Assembly: GCA_024362935.1 (NCBI GenBank)
Contig: JANCRA010000016.1
Location: 17,591,165-17,655,164 of the forward strand
Reading direction: 5' to 3'
Length of the DNA: 64,000 nt
Origin: Setophaga petechia
Taxonomy: Eukaryota; Chordata; Aves; Passeriformes; Parulidae
Below, one piece after another: positions 38,481 through 51,469 of the stretch; position 1 is the stretch's first letter, and each line of letters starts with the position of its first letter. The notes under the pieces are model-generated. The model did no database searches. It was not told the DNA's origin and saw nothing but the letters and a program-made list of their open reading frames with translations. Position numbers and translations under genes: made by a program.

Positions 38481-41400
38481 AGCACAGACCAGCAGGCCTA
38501 ATTAACCTCACAGCCTTGATTGGAGCCATTGCCAGAGCCAGGCCCCACTTCTCCAAGGTGTCCTTGATTCCTCCCAGCTCAGCTGCTGAGTTTGGAGGAA
38601 TGCTGCTGCAGCCCAGATGGAGGAGGGCTGCGCAGGTACTTGGGGCTGACAGGATTTCAGATTGCTCCTGATAGGATCCCAGTATCTCGTGCTGTACCAG
38701 TGGAGTTTCTGAGATTGAGCTCTTACATAACCAGAAACGACTTCTGGAGGGAAGTTTTGGTCCTCCCACTTTCCCAAGCTGTTCTTTTCACAAGAATTGC
38801 AAGGTGAGCTTTGGCTGCAACGACAGAGCTGATTTTGTAGCAGGGATGCTGAAGCCAGAGCTTGTTTTGGTCTGTCAAAAACCAGGAATATCCTTTAAAT
38901 GGGAATCCATGCTCTGCTCTTCTCCTGGCTCCCTTTTTCCCAGTGCCAGCAGCAGAAAGTCAGGAAGCACAGGCAGTGCTGGGGTGGAAGGAGCTGTGAT
39001 GCTCTGGGACCCAGCCTGGGTTGTGTTACAGCAGGACACAAAGTCCTGAGTGTTCCTGATGGAAACCAGAGAAGTTGCAGTCACCACTCGTGTTCCTCCG
39101 AGCTCTTCTGGAATGTTCCTGGCCCTCCTCTCCCTGGTGAGCCAAGGAAGTGCTGGAGGGCACTGCTACACCTGGGTCAGAATTCCCTGTGACTCCAGCA
39201 CCTCTTTGCAGTGGGAGCTTCTCAGTGGCAGGAGTTTGTTCCCAACCCTTCACAATTATTCCTGCACCAGGAGTGCTCCTGCTCTTCTCTTGCATGGGAA
39301 TGCAAATGTATTCCAAGGAGTGGGCAGGAGCTGGGATCTCCTGAGACATTTGGAACTGGAGTTCTCACCTGCAGCTCAGACATTTGCAGTTCATAATCAT
39401 AATTACTTCTGGGAATCCCTCAGCTCCTTCTCAGGTGCCACAGCCCAGATGTGTCACCCTCAGGGGTCTGTTCCCATCCAGTCACTCTGGTGTTCCAGTC
39501 CAGATCCCAGGGACTGAATCCACCCTCTCCTCTCTCTGCATGCACCAAATGAAGCCTGACTAGGATGGATCCCAACCCTCCTCTCAGGAGCTCCATATCC
39601 ATCACCTGCTCCCTGAGCCATCCCTGCCCTCGGGCTCTTCACTGTCTGCTTTTCATCTATCAAAGGAGGGAAGGCACGTCCTTCCTCAGTCTGACAGGGC
39701 TTCTCCCTGCCCCTGGCTGGAGCTCCCTGGCTTACAGCAGGGCTGGAGCTCTTTGAAAAACACGCGGAGGTGTGAGAGGAAAAGTCATTAGCACAGAAAA
39801 ACCCTGATGGCACAAAAGATCCTTCTGCAAACTGCTGCTCCAGCTTCATTAAAAGCACAGCCCCGGGCTCTCATTCCAACAGGATGGATTTGCTCTGGGT
39901 TATCTAAATGAGAATGATCATTTCTGCAGGGGGAGGAAAACAGAGGAAACCAGGAGGAATTATTCTGTATGAATTATGTGCTCAGCTTTCATACTGACCT
40001 ATTGAGTCAGCAGTGAGAGCTGGATTTCCTAGAACAGCCTTTCATGCTGGATTTTGGAGATATTCTTCTTTTCAGCCCTGAAAGATCACTCAAATGGCCT
40101 TTCTCACACTGGCAGTGTGGCCTCCAGCCTGGATGCAGGGAAATAATGGAGTTAGCAGCAGTTATCCAAACCATTCATCCTTCTGGATTCCAGCATCCTT
40201 GTGCTCCCTCCTGGCAAGGGTTGGGCACATGGGCATCGCTGTGGGTGTGTGACCCTGAGGTGGGCATGGAGACAGACATTCCAGCTGGACAGCAGCAATT
40301 CCAGCTGGAAAAATGTGATTCCTTTGCTGATAAGAAAGGTTTCCTGCTGTTTTAGCTGTTGAGCTGCCTTCCTGTGGGATGAGAGGCTGATCTGTGGTGT
40401 GGGCAAAGGTGGCAGGCACACGGTGCCATGGTGAGGGGAGGAGCAGGATTGTCCCTGTTGGAGCAGCCTGGAGGTGTATGGGTTTGGGCACACATCAACC
40501 AGCCTGCCCCCTGTGTCACAAACCACCCTGACACTCACTCATGTCCCTTGGCAGGTGATGCCACCTGAACACCCCTGGATCAGGGGCTGTGTCACTTCTG
40601 ACCTGTAGGAAAGTTGTGTTTGCAGCTTTATTTTCCACGTGAAGAACTGACAGATGAGGAAAACCTGTCTGCCATGGTTCTCTTTTCTTACTCACCTGGG
40701 CAGGGGTGTAGCAGCAGAACACAAGGAGTACAAGAAAAGAGATGAATCAGATCCTCTTCCAGAAGCCTCTGCTGAGTTGGAGGCCGTTCCTTGTTGCATT
40801 TGATTCATGCAGAGCCTGCAGCTGACACCCAGCACAAAGGCAGCTGCCACCACGGGTCACTGTGGAACACGTATCCAGCAAGAACAGAAAACAAAGAAGG
40901 GCACTGCAGCTGAAAGATGGAATTACAGAGTTGATTCCTGAGGAGTGGCTGATGGTCTAGAAATATTTGCAACCAGCTTGTTTTATAGAAGGAGTTATGG
41001 AGCTTTTAATGGTAAATTAGAAGGCAAAGTTGCAGGGCAGGAGGGAGTAATAGAAGCCTCCATGAGCCAGATCTCAGAAGCTCTTAGGGTTCTATTTCAT
41101 ACTCAAGGTAGCTCAGCTACCTTTGGAGGCATAAAATGAGCAAGATGGCTTCTGTTGCAGTGTTGGAAACAAAAATGTTTAATAAAAGGCAAAATAATAA
41201 ACTCTTTGCAGAGAAAAACTGAGCCAGGTGCAAGAGGTTCTTATCCCTGGTAAAACACCTCACAAAAACCATTAGTTTCTTTGTTCTCTTCTTTTTCTAG
41301 TAAATTGATCAGGTGGGACTTTTTGGCTCCTGTCCCATTGGCCATGCTTAAGTTTGAGGTGAAGTCCCCTCACATAATCAAGGACAGAAACTGATGAGCT

Positions 41401-41488
41401 TCATTCCTTTTTAAGGGGACAAAGGACAGTTTTGTCACTCCGTCAAAAAGAGGCACATTCCTAAAGGAGGAGTGACTGATGATGACTT
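38481..41488. other. Intron 2 last 3 kb, unique
   Basis: No tandem repeat and no gene was recognised. Short frames at 38804-39517 and 40945-41139 have no known domain. The stretch 41160-41480 may be a decayed LTR but is not identified. Confidence 0.45.
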
Positions 41489-41621
41489 TGTATTTTGGTT
41501 TTTCAGCTGGTTCTGCTTGCCTGGTTCTGTATTTTGGTTTTTAAGCTGTTTTCCAGCTGGTTCTGCCTGCCTGGTTCTATGTTTTGGTTTTTAAGCTGTT
41601 TTCCAGCTGGTTCTGCTTGCA
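41489..41621. repeat. Three copies of a 39-51-bp repeat with acceptor-like ends
   Basis: Copies begin near 41489, 41528 and 41579 with TGTATTTTGGTTTTT or a close variant. They contain TTTTTCAG|CTGG (copy 1) or TGTTTTCCAG|CTGG (copies 2 and 3), each a good match to a polypyrimidine tract plus AG. Confidence 0.9.
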
Positions 41622-41698
41622 CACTGTCCCTGAGCTGAGCTGGTGCAGCGTGTCTGTCCCTTCAGCAGGGTTCTGGAGCCTGTCCCTGTGTGCAATGA

Positions 41699-41998
<300 letters not shown>

Positions 41999-42044
41999 TG
42001 AGGCTGATGCCAGGTGTTGTGTGTTTCATTCCCTTGATCAGCTC

Positions 42045-42683
42045 GTAATAAATAATTAAATATCAATATATGTAAGTAACAAAACATATATAAAATACAA
42101 TATGTATATAATATAGTATATATTAAATATGCAAAATATTATATATAATTTAAAATATAATATATAATAAAACCCATTATATATAATATATAATATAATA
42201 ATAACAACAACCATAATATATAATATTATATATAATATATTTTTATAAGAATGTAATAAATAATAAAATATAATATATAAAATATAAAGAAGTAGTATAG
42301 TATATAATACTATATACTATATAGAAGTATAGTATATAGTATATATTATATAGTATATAATAATAGTAGTACTATATACTATATAGTAGTATAGTATATA
42401 GTATATATTATATAGTATATAATATATAATTAATATATAATATCTAGTACATAATATCTAGTATATAGTATATAACCTATAATATAAAATATGCAATATA
42501 AATATATATTTTATATATGTTATTTATATATTTTATATAAATGTATATATGTGTGTTTGGATACATATATCTATACATATCTATACATCTAGACATATAT
42601 AGATATACATATATATATATATACACACACACATATACACATATACATATATATATATATATATATAAATAATTAAATACAAA
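42045..42683. repeat. A/T-rich microsatellite block, about 640 bp
   Basis: This is almost pure A/T with (TA)n, TATATAGTAT and TATAATATAT motifs, and short (CA)n at about 42623-42640. It lies 130 bp downstream of the exon 3 donor. Many segments are self-complementary. Confidence 0.96.
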
Positions 42684-42884
42684 TCACCTGCTCAGAGATG
42701 GTGGGCAGGGTCTCCCCTCTGGAGCATCCCCCATGCCATCCATGCTCCCCATCGCACCTCTCAGCCCTAAACGCAGCCCCTGGCTGACCCCCCTGCAGCA
42801 GCCACTGCCATCCCCCAGCTTCCCGTTCCTCCTTTCATCCCCCGGGGCCGTCCCAGCGCTTCCCGGGGCTGTGGGCAGGGAGGC

Positions 42885-43258
42885 AGGTCCGGCAGGGACA
42901 CAGTGCCGGGACAGGGGGACAGGTCCTGCAGGGACACAGTGCCGGGACAGGGGACAGGTCCTGCAGGGACACAGTGCCGGGATAGGGAGGCAGGTCCTGC
43001 AGGGACACAGTGCCGGGATAGGGAGGCAGGTCCTGCAGGGACACAGTGCCGGGGTTTGGGGCAGGTCCGGCAGGGACACAGTGCCAGGGGCTGGGGACAG
43101 GTCCTGCAGGGACGCAGTGCCGGGACAGGGAGGCAGATCCTACAGGGACACAGTGCCGGGGTTTGGGGCAGATCCTGTAGGGACACAGTGCCGGGGTTTG
43201 GGGACAGGTCCTGCAGGGACACAGTGCCAGGGTTTGGGGGCAGATCCTGCACGGACAG
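42885..43258. repeat. About 36-bp minisatellite, about 10 copies
   Basis: The unit reads GGTCCTGCAGGGACACAGTG then CCGGGATAGGGAGGCA, with shorter variants containing GGGTTTGGGG. It is GC-rich and CpG-containing. Confidence 0.95.
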
Positions 43259-45254
43259 TCCGGGGCTCGGAGCAGAACCGGCCCCGGCAGAGCCGCAGAA
43301 GGCAGGAGCCAGGCTCCCTCTCCTGGCACGGAGCAGCAAGAGGCAGGCATGGAAACTGCTTCCCGCTGGAATCTGAGTATGTGGAGTCCCGGAGACAGGG
43401 CTGGGGCTGATCCACAATTCCCATTGCTGGTCCCTTTGCCCCATAGCCCTGGAAGGGTCGGTGTGACCACCCACGCACCCAGCCTGGAGTGAGCCAGGGT
43501 CAGGGGATGAGGAGCCAGGCTGCCCAGTGCATCCCAAGCTGTGCCCTGCTGTTGCTGGGAGGGGTTTGACACCATATGGCAAAGGCAGGGCGAATTCATG
43601 GTACCTTTCAACCATCTTGCTGAGAATTCAGGAGCTTTTATTCAAAGGGACAATGTCCAGTTGATTAAGCAGCAAAAACTGACAAAGCTTAAAAAATTGC
43701 CTGTTATTGCAGTTCTTAACCTCCAGATTCCCCCAGCCAATTTCTTCTTGAATAAAGGAAATAATCAAGCACTGGGGCAGAACAGAACAAATGTAAAATG
43801 TATCAAAGATGTGCCAGCCTGCCGTGCCTCCCACGTGCAGGGCTGTGGGCACAGGCTGCCCGTGCCTGGAGGAGTGAGCATCCATGGAAAAGTCATCTGT
43901 TTGCTGTTTATTTATTCATTTCTCCTCTCTGCAATAATGGTTCTCTTCCTGCTGCTGCCAGGCTGCCAGTTCTGGAACCTGGAACCCTCTGCTTATCTCC
44001 AGCAGAACAACAACTGTGCAGCAGCTGCCTGGGCTTCCCCATGCTGCCTTTTCTTTATTTGTGTGGCAGGAGCAGTCAGAGATTGGGGCCCCATTGTGCT
44101 GCTCAGGGCCAGGAGGACACTCAGCTCCTCATGCCAGGGAGCTCAGAGGTGCAGGTGGCCTCATCCCCCTCCTGGGGGTGACCTGGCCATGGCAGGATGG
44201 CTTCAGAGCAGCAGATTGGGAGCACAATTCCCTCATCCCAACGTTTGGCTGCAGATTTGGAGCACAATTCCCTCATCCCAACGATGGCAGCAGCAGCTTC
44301 TCTGGGCAGAAGTGCAGGCTGGGCTTGAGGCTGCCAGCTGTAGTCACAGGGAAGGCTCTGCAGAAGTGGCAGGACATGGCACAGAGGGAGAAAAAAGGCA
44401 AATCCCAGCAGCAAGGCTGGGGAGAGAGGGGAGGATGCATTCCAGAGGCAGGAAGGCTCCAGGAGGGCAGGGGAGGGAGCTCCTATCCAGAGCAGAGCTT
44501 TCCTCATGCTGCAGCCTTGTCTTCCCAGCCTTGAGAGCCTCTGAAGATGGGAATTAAACTTGCCTTGGGAGATTTTTTTCCTGCTTCTTCCCTGCAGCTA
44601 AATCACCTTTTTTTTTTTTTTTGTTCCACTTAAAAGAAGTGAAAAAAAATCATTATCTCTGAAAATGGAGCTTCAGGAAAGTGGGATAAAAAACTGGAGA
44701 GATGCCCCACCTATACTTCAGGGGGCTTCTGCTCCAGAAGCTGTTCAGGAATATGCCAGCCCCAAAATAGCCTGGGATTAGAATATTTAACAAAGAGTGC
44801 AGTAGTTCTTTGGGGAAAAAATTTCTCCCAGTAATGTCCTTAAATCTCCTGAGAAGACTTCCAGGCATGTCACTGGGACCAGCAGTGGCTGTGGATGGCA
44901 ATATCAGTGAAACAATTTCCATCTAATCTGGAGGGGAGTACTGAGAGAGGCCAAGGGGTCAGGAAACAGGAAACTGGAGCTCTGGGCTCTTCTCAGGCCT
45001 TGGTGGCAGGATGTGGCTGGAAGGTTCCAGCATGGCTCTGTGTGAGGGACACAGCTGGGAGGGGAGAGGCCAGGGTGGCCTCTGTGCCAGGGATTTGGGA
45101 CATTCTGTACCAGCCTGGTGGGAGCTCTGAGGAGATAAATAAATATCCTTGTGCATGGCTGCCCTGATTGCACACAGGAGCCAGAAATTTGGGGAAAAGG
45201 GGGATCTTCTGAAGCTGCTGCAGCCAAGGGGAGCTGGAAGTGAGGTCCAGATGC
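43259..45254. other. Intron 3 mostly unique sequence
   Basis: A non-repetitive frame of 338 codons at 43541-44557 (+) has no recognisable domain and no start context I can defend, so it is not called as a gene. Conserved-looking A/T-richer sequence lies at 43620-43800. A poly(T) tract lies at 44608-44621. Confidence 0.45.
44211..44286. repeat. 40-bp direct duplication
   Basis: Copies at 44211 and 44251 share GGAGCACAATTCCCTCATCC and CAACG. Confidence 0.93.
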
Positions 45255-45381
45255 TTTGGAGGCTCTGTCTGTGAGTGTGTTGGTGCTGCTCTTCCTCTGC
45301 TCTGGGGTTTCCCACCACTTGGCACTGTGTAAAACCAGCCCTCATTTCCATGCTGCAGGGAAAGAAGATTCATCACCTCCC
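45255..45381 (+). repeat. Dispersed repeat copy 1 (pairs with 47651)
   Basis: TTCCTCTGCTCTGGGGTTTC, then CCAGCCCTCATTTCCATGCT and GAAGATTCATCACCTCC are shared with 47651-47774 in the same orientation. The family is unknown. Confidence 0.85.
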
Positions 45382-46023
45382 ATCTGCTTCCTAAAGGTTT
45401 GATCCTTATCCAGGGGATTTGTGAAGGGTCTGGTGCTGCCAAAATCATCTCAGGGCCTCGATAAATCCCCGAGTCTGGTTCCTCTGGGTGTTTTCCACAT
45501 GCCTCATGTTCCATTTCAGCAGCCGTGGAAGCAGTGGGTGTCTGGCTGGCTCCTGGACCTGCAGGGCAGGATGTTTGCAGTATTAATTGCTGAGTCCCAA
45601 TCCCAGGGGCTTCAGCATTAGCTTTCCTGCAGTGCATTTTATTAAAAACTGGAAACACTGGTGAGTCAGCTGCAGAGTGCGTGCTGCTCCCCCCGAGCTG
45701 GCCTGGCAGCTCCTCTCCCACAGATCCAAACTCTGCTGAGCCCTGAAAGCTGCTGGGAGCACGTGGCCTCCTCCCCTGGGTGCTGTGCAAGGCAGGGCAG
45801 AGATCCCTGAGGGCAAACAGCAAACCCTGATCAGCCTCCCCTCCAGCAGAACACATTCCTGGGGAGCTCTGCCCTCCCTGCTCACTGCACCCTGCTGGGG
45901 GTGCTGGGGAAAGGGGAAGAGGAATGGCTGCAGAGAGTGGGAAACCAATCCTGCATGGATCTGCTGTGATTCCCTGCTCCCCCGAGCCTCTGGGCCAGCC
46001 CAGCCCTCCTGCCCTCCCTCAGC
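45382..46023. other. Intron 3 unique sequence
   Basis: Nothing was recognised. Confidence 0.4.
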
Positions 46024-46700
46024 AGGCACAGGAACCTGAGGGAGATTCCATGTTCTAGAAAGTCTGTCAGGAGCAGGGCTGCTCCCATGGGGTGGGAATC
46101 TGGAACTGAGGGTGACAGGCACAGGAACCTGCAGCAGATTCCATGTTCTAGAAAGTCTGTCAGGAGCAGGGCTGTTCCCATGGGGTGGGAATCTGGAGCT
46201 GAGGGTGACAGGCACAGGAACCTGAGGGAGATTCCTTGTTCTAGAACAGCTGTCAGGGCCAGCAGGAGCAGGGCTGCTCCCATGGGGTGGAATCCTGGAG
46301 TCCAGGGTGACAGGCACAGGAACCTGAGGGAGATTCCATGTTCTAGAACAGCTGTCAGGAGCAGGGCTGCTCTCCTGGGGTGGGATCCTGGAGCCCAGGG
46401 TGACAGGCACAGGAGTCTGAGGGAGATTCCATGTCCTAGAAAGTCTCAGGAGCAGCAGGAGCAGGGCTGCTCCCATGGGGTGGGAACATGGAGCTGAGGG
46501 TGACGGGCACAGGAACCTGCAGCAGATTCCATGTTCTAGAACAGCTGTCAGGAGCAGGGCTGTTCCCATGGAGTGGGATCGTGGAGCTGAGGGTGACAGG
46601 CACAGGAACCTGCAGCAGATTCCATGTTCTAGAAAGTCTCAGGAGCAGGGCTGCTCCCATGGAGTGGGATCGTGGAGCCCAGGGTGACAGGCACAGGGAG
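46024..46700. repeat. 93-bp tandem repeat, about 7 copies
   Basis: Units beginning GGAACCTGAGGGAGATTCCA or GGAACCTGCAGCAGATTCCA start at 46031, 46124, 46217, 46319 and onwards. They share TTCTAGAA and GGGTGACAGGCACA. Some copies have 9-bp indels. Confidence 0.95.
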
Positions 46701-47138
46701 TGCCCTCCCCAGCTGGGGCCAAAAGCAGTGCAGAGCAGGGTGGGCAGGGCAGAGCAGCCCATAACTGGGAATAGTGACCTTTCCAGGGTGCTGGGCACTC
46801 CAGGACTGCCCAGGGAGGCCAGGTGGGAGCAGCATGGGATGGGCAGAGCAGCAGGGCTGGAAAGGAGGCAGAAGCACTCTGTGCACAGCCCTGGGTACAG
46901 GTGCCATGCCCAGGCAAGGTGTGGGTGCCCGGGTCTGATCTCCAGGAGCACTGGGTGCTTGGGAGGGCTCCCAGGAAAGGCTGCCTGGGGCAGCTGGCAC
47001 TGGGGCACCCAGAGAAGATCCCTGCAGTCAGGTGAAAGCCATGTGAGCTTCCCTTGGAAACAAGCCCAGAACAGGCAGGTTCTGTCCAAAGTTTAACCTG
47101 TCATCTCCATGCATTCCCCACTGCTCCCACTCTTTAAA

Positions 47139-47561
47139 CTGGATCTGGAGGGGTGTTTTTTTCCCAGCCCAAACTGGATCTGGAGGAGTGTTTTCCCAGC
47201 CCAAACTAGATATGGAGGAGTGTTTTCCCAGCCCAAACTGGATCTGGAGGGGTGTTTTCCCAGCCCAAACTAGATCTGGAGGAGTGTTTTCCCAGCTCAA
47301 ACTGGATCTGGAGGGGTGTTTTTTTCCCAGCCCAAACTGGATCTGAAGGAGTGTTTTCCCAGCCCAAACTGGATCTGGAGGGGTGTTTTCCCAGCCCAAA
47401 CTGGATCTGGAGGGGTGTTTTTTTCCCAGCCCAAACTGGATCTGAAGGAGTGTTTTCCCAGCCCAAACTGGATCTGGAGGGGTGTTTTTTTCCCAGCCCA
47501 AACTAGATCTGGAGGGGTGTTTTCCCAGCCCAAACTGGATCTGGAGGGGTGTTTTCCCAGC
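47139..47561. repeat. 32-35-bp minisatellite, about 13 copies
   Basis: The unit reads CTGGATCTGGAGGGGTGTTT then TCCCAGCCCAAA. Longer copies differ only in T-run length. Confidence 0.96.
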
Positions 47562-47650
47562 CCAGCAATTCCAGGGGTGGGCAGGGATGGTCAGAGACAT
47601 CTCCTGAGTTCTCCAAGTGTTAATGGTGTAAGTCAGGCATAACATTGTTC

Positions 47651-47774
47651 TTTGGGGGCTTTGTCTGTGACAAAGCTGGTGCTGCTCTTCCTCTGCTCTG
47701 GGGTTTCCCACGTGGCACTCCATAAACCAGCCCTCATTTCCATGCTGCAGGGAGAGAAGATTCATCACCTCCAT
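47651..47774 (+). repeat. Dispersed repeat copy 2 (pairs with 45255)
   Basis: This is a direct-orientation match to 45255-45381, with small indels (CCCACGTGGCAC here, CCCACCACTTGGCAC there). Confidence 0.85.
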
Positions 47775-49480
47775 GGTAGGATTACACCCCTATCCCAAGA
47801 ACTTCCTGTACTTCTCCATGTCTTTACTCATCTCACTCCTCCTCTCCAGGGAGGACTCAAGCAGGCACACTCACATGTACATCAGAACCCAACTACTCTG
47901 TCAGACACCACAGTTTGCCTCCAGGTGCTTCTGTCAGGTACTACAGAACCCAGCAGTGCCTTTGAAGTGTTCCAGGGAAGTGCCTCCAAGTATTCAAAGG
48001 TGGATCTGAGCAGGCCAGACTCTAATGCCAGAGAAACCCTTCCAGCACTGCCAGTGTGGATGTTAAAAACAAACCAGTCAGAAGCTGCTTCAAAGTCATT
48101 TCACAGCCTTTTGCAGAGTCTCTTGGTGCCTCTGAGATAACCCCCTCTTGTCTGTGAGCAGGCACAGAGCTGCAGCTCTGCTTTTGCACACTTTGGGATT
48201 TGCTTAATGAGGAGTCATTTTCCCCGTGCAGTTTAAGGCCTCATTTCCCTGCCCTGGTGGGCCATTTTAGCCACTCCAGTTTCTGTGGAGTGGTGCTGCA
48301 GTGGGGGCTGCTGTAGGTGGGTGTTGGATAGGCTGTGGCTCTTACAGGAATGAGCTGTGGCAGTGTGAGGCACCTGGTGCTGACAAACCCGTGGCCACAC
48401 TGCATCTGGAACCTCTTCTAGTCTGGCCTAAAGTACTGAGGGCTTGACCTGTCTGCTCATCCTGGGGAAAACAAAAACCCTGAAAGCTAAAGAGGTACCA
48501 GGAGCTGTAAGTGAAGAATCATCACAGAGCATCCAGCGCTCTTCACTCTTGGTACCCTAAAGGTAATTGCTCTGAAAGGCTTCCCCTTCACAGGAGTGCC
48601 TCTCTCTGAGCAGTCCTTGATGTGCTCTCCCAGCAGAGCTGGGTGTCAGGGTTTGTTTGGAAAGCTCTGTGTTTTCCTGCAGCTCCCACCCCCCAGTCTG
48701 TCATCCCTCAGCCATCCCTCAGTCTGGCACCCTCAGCTGTCCTCACAGGAGCCCTGCTGCTGCTGGGGCTCAGAGCTCTGCAATCCCAGGGAATTCTGTG
48801 CAGGCTGCAGGGGCTCTGCATGCTGGATGTCAGAGTTTTGGATGACTAATTCCTAAAAAACACTGGCAAGCTTTCTTGTAAACAGCACTCCTGAGCAGCA
48901 AGTTGCTGGAAGAATGGCTTTTAAACCTCCAGCCTGCCTGGTACCCAGATGTTCACAGCCACTAAAGAGCCTGGCTGCCAGTTTTCCAGCTCAGCTATTA
49001 CTGCTCTGTCTGCCCAGATTCCCTTTGGAATTCCCTCAGCTTCCTTTGTCCCTGCTCTCAGGTCTGTGGTGGAGCTGTGCTGCCCTGTTAAACTACTGCC
49101 ACACTGAACTCAGGGCAGCAGCATCCCTGCAACAGCCAGAGAGGGATGGGGAAGAAATTCCTTCAGCAGGGGATGGGACAGGGCAGCTGCACTGTGCCCC
49201 AGCACCATGGGCTGTGACACTCCACAGCACTGGCAGGGAGCTCCCACCTTGCAGGGATGCAGCATTTAAAGCACAGTGGCCAAATGTGACAGCTGCCTGC
49301 TGCTGCCTCAGCATGGGGGACAATGATGGGCTAAAGTCACAGCAGCTGCCATGCCCTGAGTGCAGGGCCATGGCCTCAGAGTGCCAGGACTGCAGGGAAG
49401 GGGGGTCCTGGGAGGGCAGCATGCCTGTGGCAGCTCTGTGAGAGGCCTGGTGCCCACACAGAGCAGAAGTGGCTCTGCAA
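47775..49480. other. Intron 3 unique sequence
   Basis: This is non-repetitive sequence. Short frames at 48596-48856 and 48914-49441 lack domains. Confidence 0.45.
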
Positions 49481-49805
49481 AATGCCACAAAACCTGGGGG
49501 TGGAAACCAAAAATGCCACAAAACCTGGGGGTGGAAACCACAAATGCCACAAAACCTGGGGGTGGAAACCACAAATGCCACAAAACCTGGGGGTGGAAAC
49601 CACAAATGCCACAAAACCTGGGGGTGGAAACCACAAATGCCACAAAACCTGGGGTGGAAACCACAAATGTCACAAAACCTGGGGGTGGAAACCAAAAATG
49701 CCACAAAACCTGGGGGTGGAAACCACAAATGCCACAAAACCTGGGGTGGAAACCACAAATGTCACAAAACCTGGGGGTGGAAACCACAAATGCCACAAAA
49801 TCTGT
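49481..49805. repeat. 31-bp minisatellite, about 10 copies
   Basis: The unit reads AATGCCACAAAACCTGGGGG then TGGAAACCACA. Copies differ at few positions, so this is recent expansion. Frames open on both strands are artefacts. Confidence 0.97.
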
Positions 49806-51397
49806 GGTTACCCAGCACTTCTTTGGCCAGGCTCAGCTCCCAGCACAGCCTGGAGGCAGAGGAGCAGGAAGGGTCACTCCTTTGGCCTCACATCTCTGGT
49901 AGCTCCCGTGGCCAGACCCTTCCTGTGCCCTGGCCAGGGGACAAACTCCCTGTGCCCTGTCCTGTCCTGTGTGCAGCTCCTTTGGGCTCCTCACACCCGA
50001 GCCAGGGCACAGCCAGCTCAGTCACCAATGGCCACTTTGTCTCTGGCCCCTCTCTCTTGGCTGCAGGGTGGTTTTTCCAGGTTCCTGCTCTGTTGGGAGG
50101 TGTCCCCAGACAGGCTGGCACCAGCAGCAGGACAGTCCCTGCTGGGCTATGGCTGTGCCACTGCTCCCTTGTCACCTCTGCTGTCACCTGTGTGGCTTTG
50201 CCCTTCTTGCTGCAGTGGAAATCAGGCCTGGCTTGCATAATGAAACTGAATCTGGCCAGGTAATGCTATCAGCTGCCTTTGTCCATGTGCTTATCTCCTA
50301 ACCCAGCATCAGCCCTGGGCAGAGGTTCCAGCCCTGTGCCCAGCTCCCAGCCAGCTCTGTCACTGTTTGCTCCCTGTAAGGTCAGTGAGAACTTTCCATG
50401 GGCATCAGAGGCACTGAGAGCTGCCTGCAGGGAGGTCATCAGACATCCCCCAGGAGGAGCCCAGTGAGCCCCAGAGCTCCCAGCACTGCAGGACACTGGT
50501 GCTGTGGATGGAGGTCACAGGAGAACCCCCTGTTTATTGCCAAGCCAGCAGCAGGGCTGTGCAGAGACCTTCCAGGCTGCCACAGCACCTGTGTCTGCAG
50601 AGCTCCATCCATAACCTTGGCCCCTTCCAGCTGAGCAATGCCCAGTGCTGTCACCCAGCAGAGGCATTTTCACCTCCTTGTAGGAGCCATGTGTGATGCC
50701 AGAGCAGTTACTTGGCAAGGTTTCACAGCAAGAACTTGCTGGCAGATAATGCCCACAGGATGGCAAATGCACCTCGAGCTGTTCCATGAGCTCAGGCTGA
50801 GCCTGAGTGCTGTCTCACCAGGGAACTTGGGCTGGTTTTTCTCTGTGCCATGCTGAGCTGCAGTGGAGAGCACAAGGTGTCTCAGCACTCTCTCCTGGCA
50901 GGATGTTGCTGCTCTCAAATGAAACCATTTGTAGTTCCTCAGCTCTCTGAAAAAGCCCAGTTTTGCACTGAGAAGAACTTGCTGTCCACACATTACCAAC
51001 TTAATTTTCTGCCCTTCTCATCTCTCCAGGTAATGACCAGAGACCCTGGCCATTTCCTAAATTGCTGGGCAGTGATTTTCCTCACTCTCAGATCCTGCTG
51101 CTGGCAGCCTTGCTCAGGCTCTCTGTTTCAGTTCTCAGTTCAAGTCCATTTCCCAGGGGAGGAAATGATTTGCTTTAGCTCCCTCTCCCACTTGTGGGTC
51201 ATTGTGAAAATGTCCCAGTGCATCATCTGGGTTTATCCCAGGTTACCAGCGGGGCACCCTGGCTGCCTTCCCTGCTGGAAAAAGCACATGGAGTCTCTAA
51301 AAACCAGGGCCAAAGTGCTGATCTCAGATCTGGGATCTGGGCTTGTTTTTCCAAATGGACTGAGCTGGGCTTGTGGGGCCGTGAGGGCTCTGAAATT
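49806..51397. other. Intron 3 unique sequence
   Basis: No gene or element was recognised. Confidence 0.45.
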
Positions 51398-51469
51398 AAA
51401 TGTCTTGTGTAACAAAGAGTAAATTTCTTGTGTTGAGGTGCCTCCAGCAGGGATTTTTGGGTGCAGTTG
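51398..51469. repeat. Left flank of duplicated segment (pairs with 52085-52148)
   Basis: TTGTGTAACAAAGAGTAAAT and GAGGTGCCTCCAGCAGGGAT followed by TTTTGGGTGCAGT recur at 52085-52148 with a few changes. The 54-bp array lies between them. Confidence 0.8.

Noticed and set aside
49481..49805. Regular 31-bp repeats resembling a CRISPR array
   Set aside because: Units are head-to-tail without spacers and lie in an intron of an animal gene; same for the arrays at 17871 and 31185.
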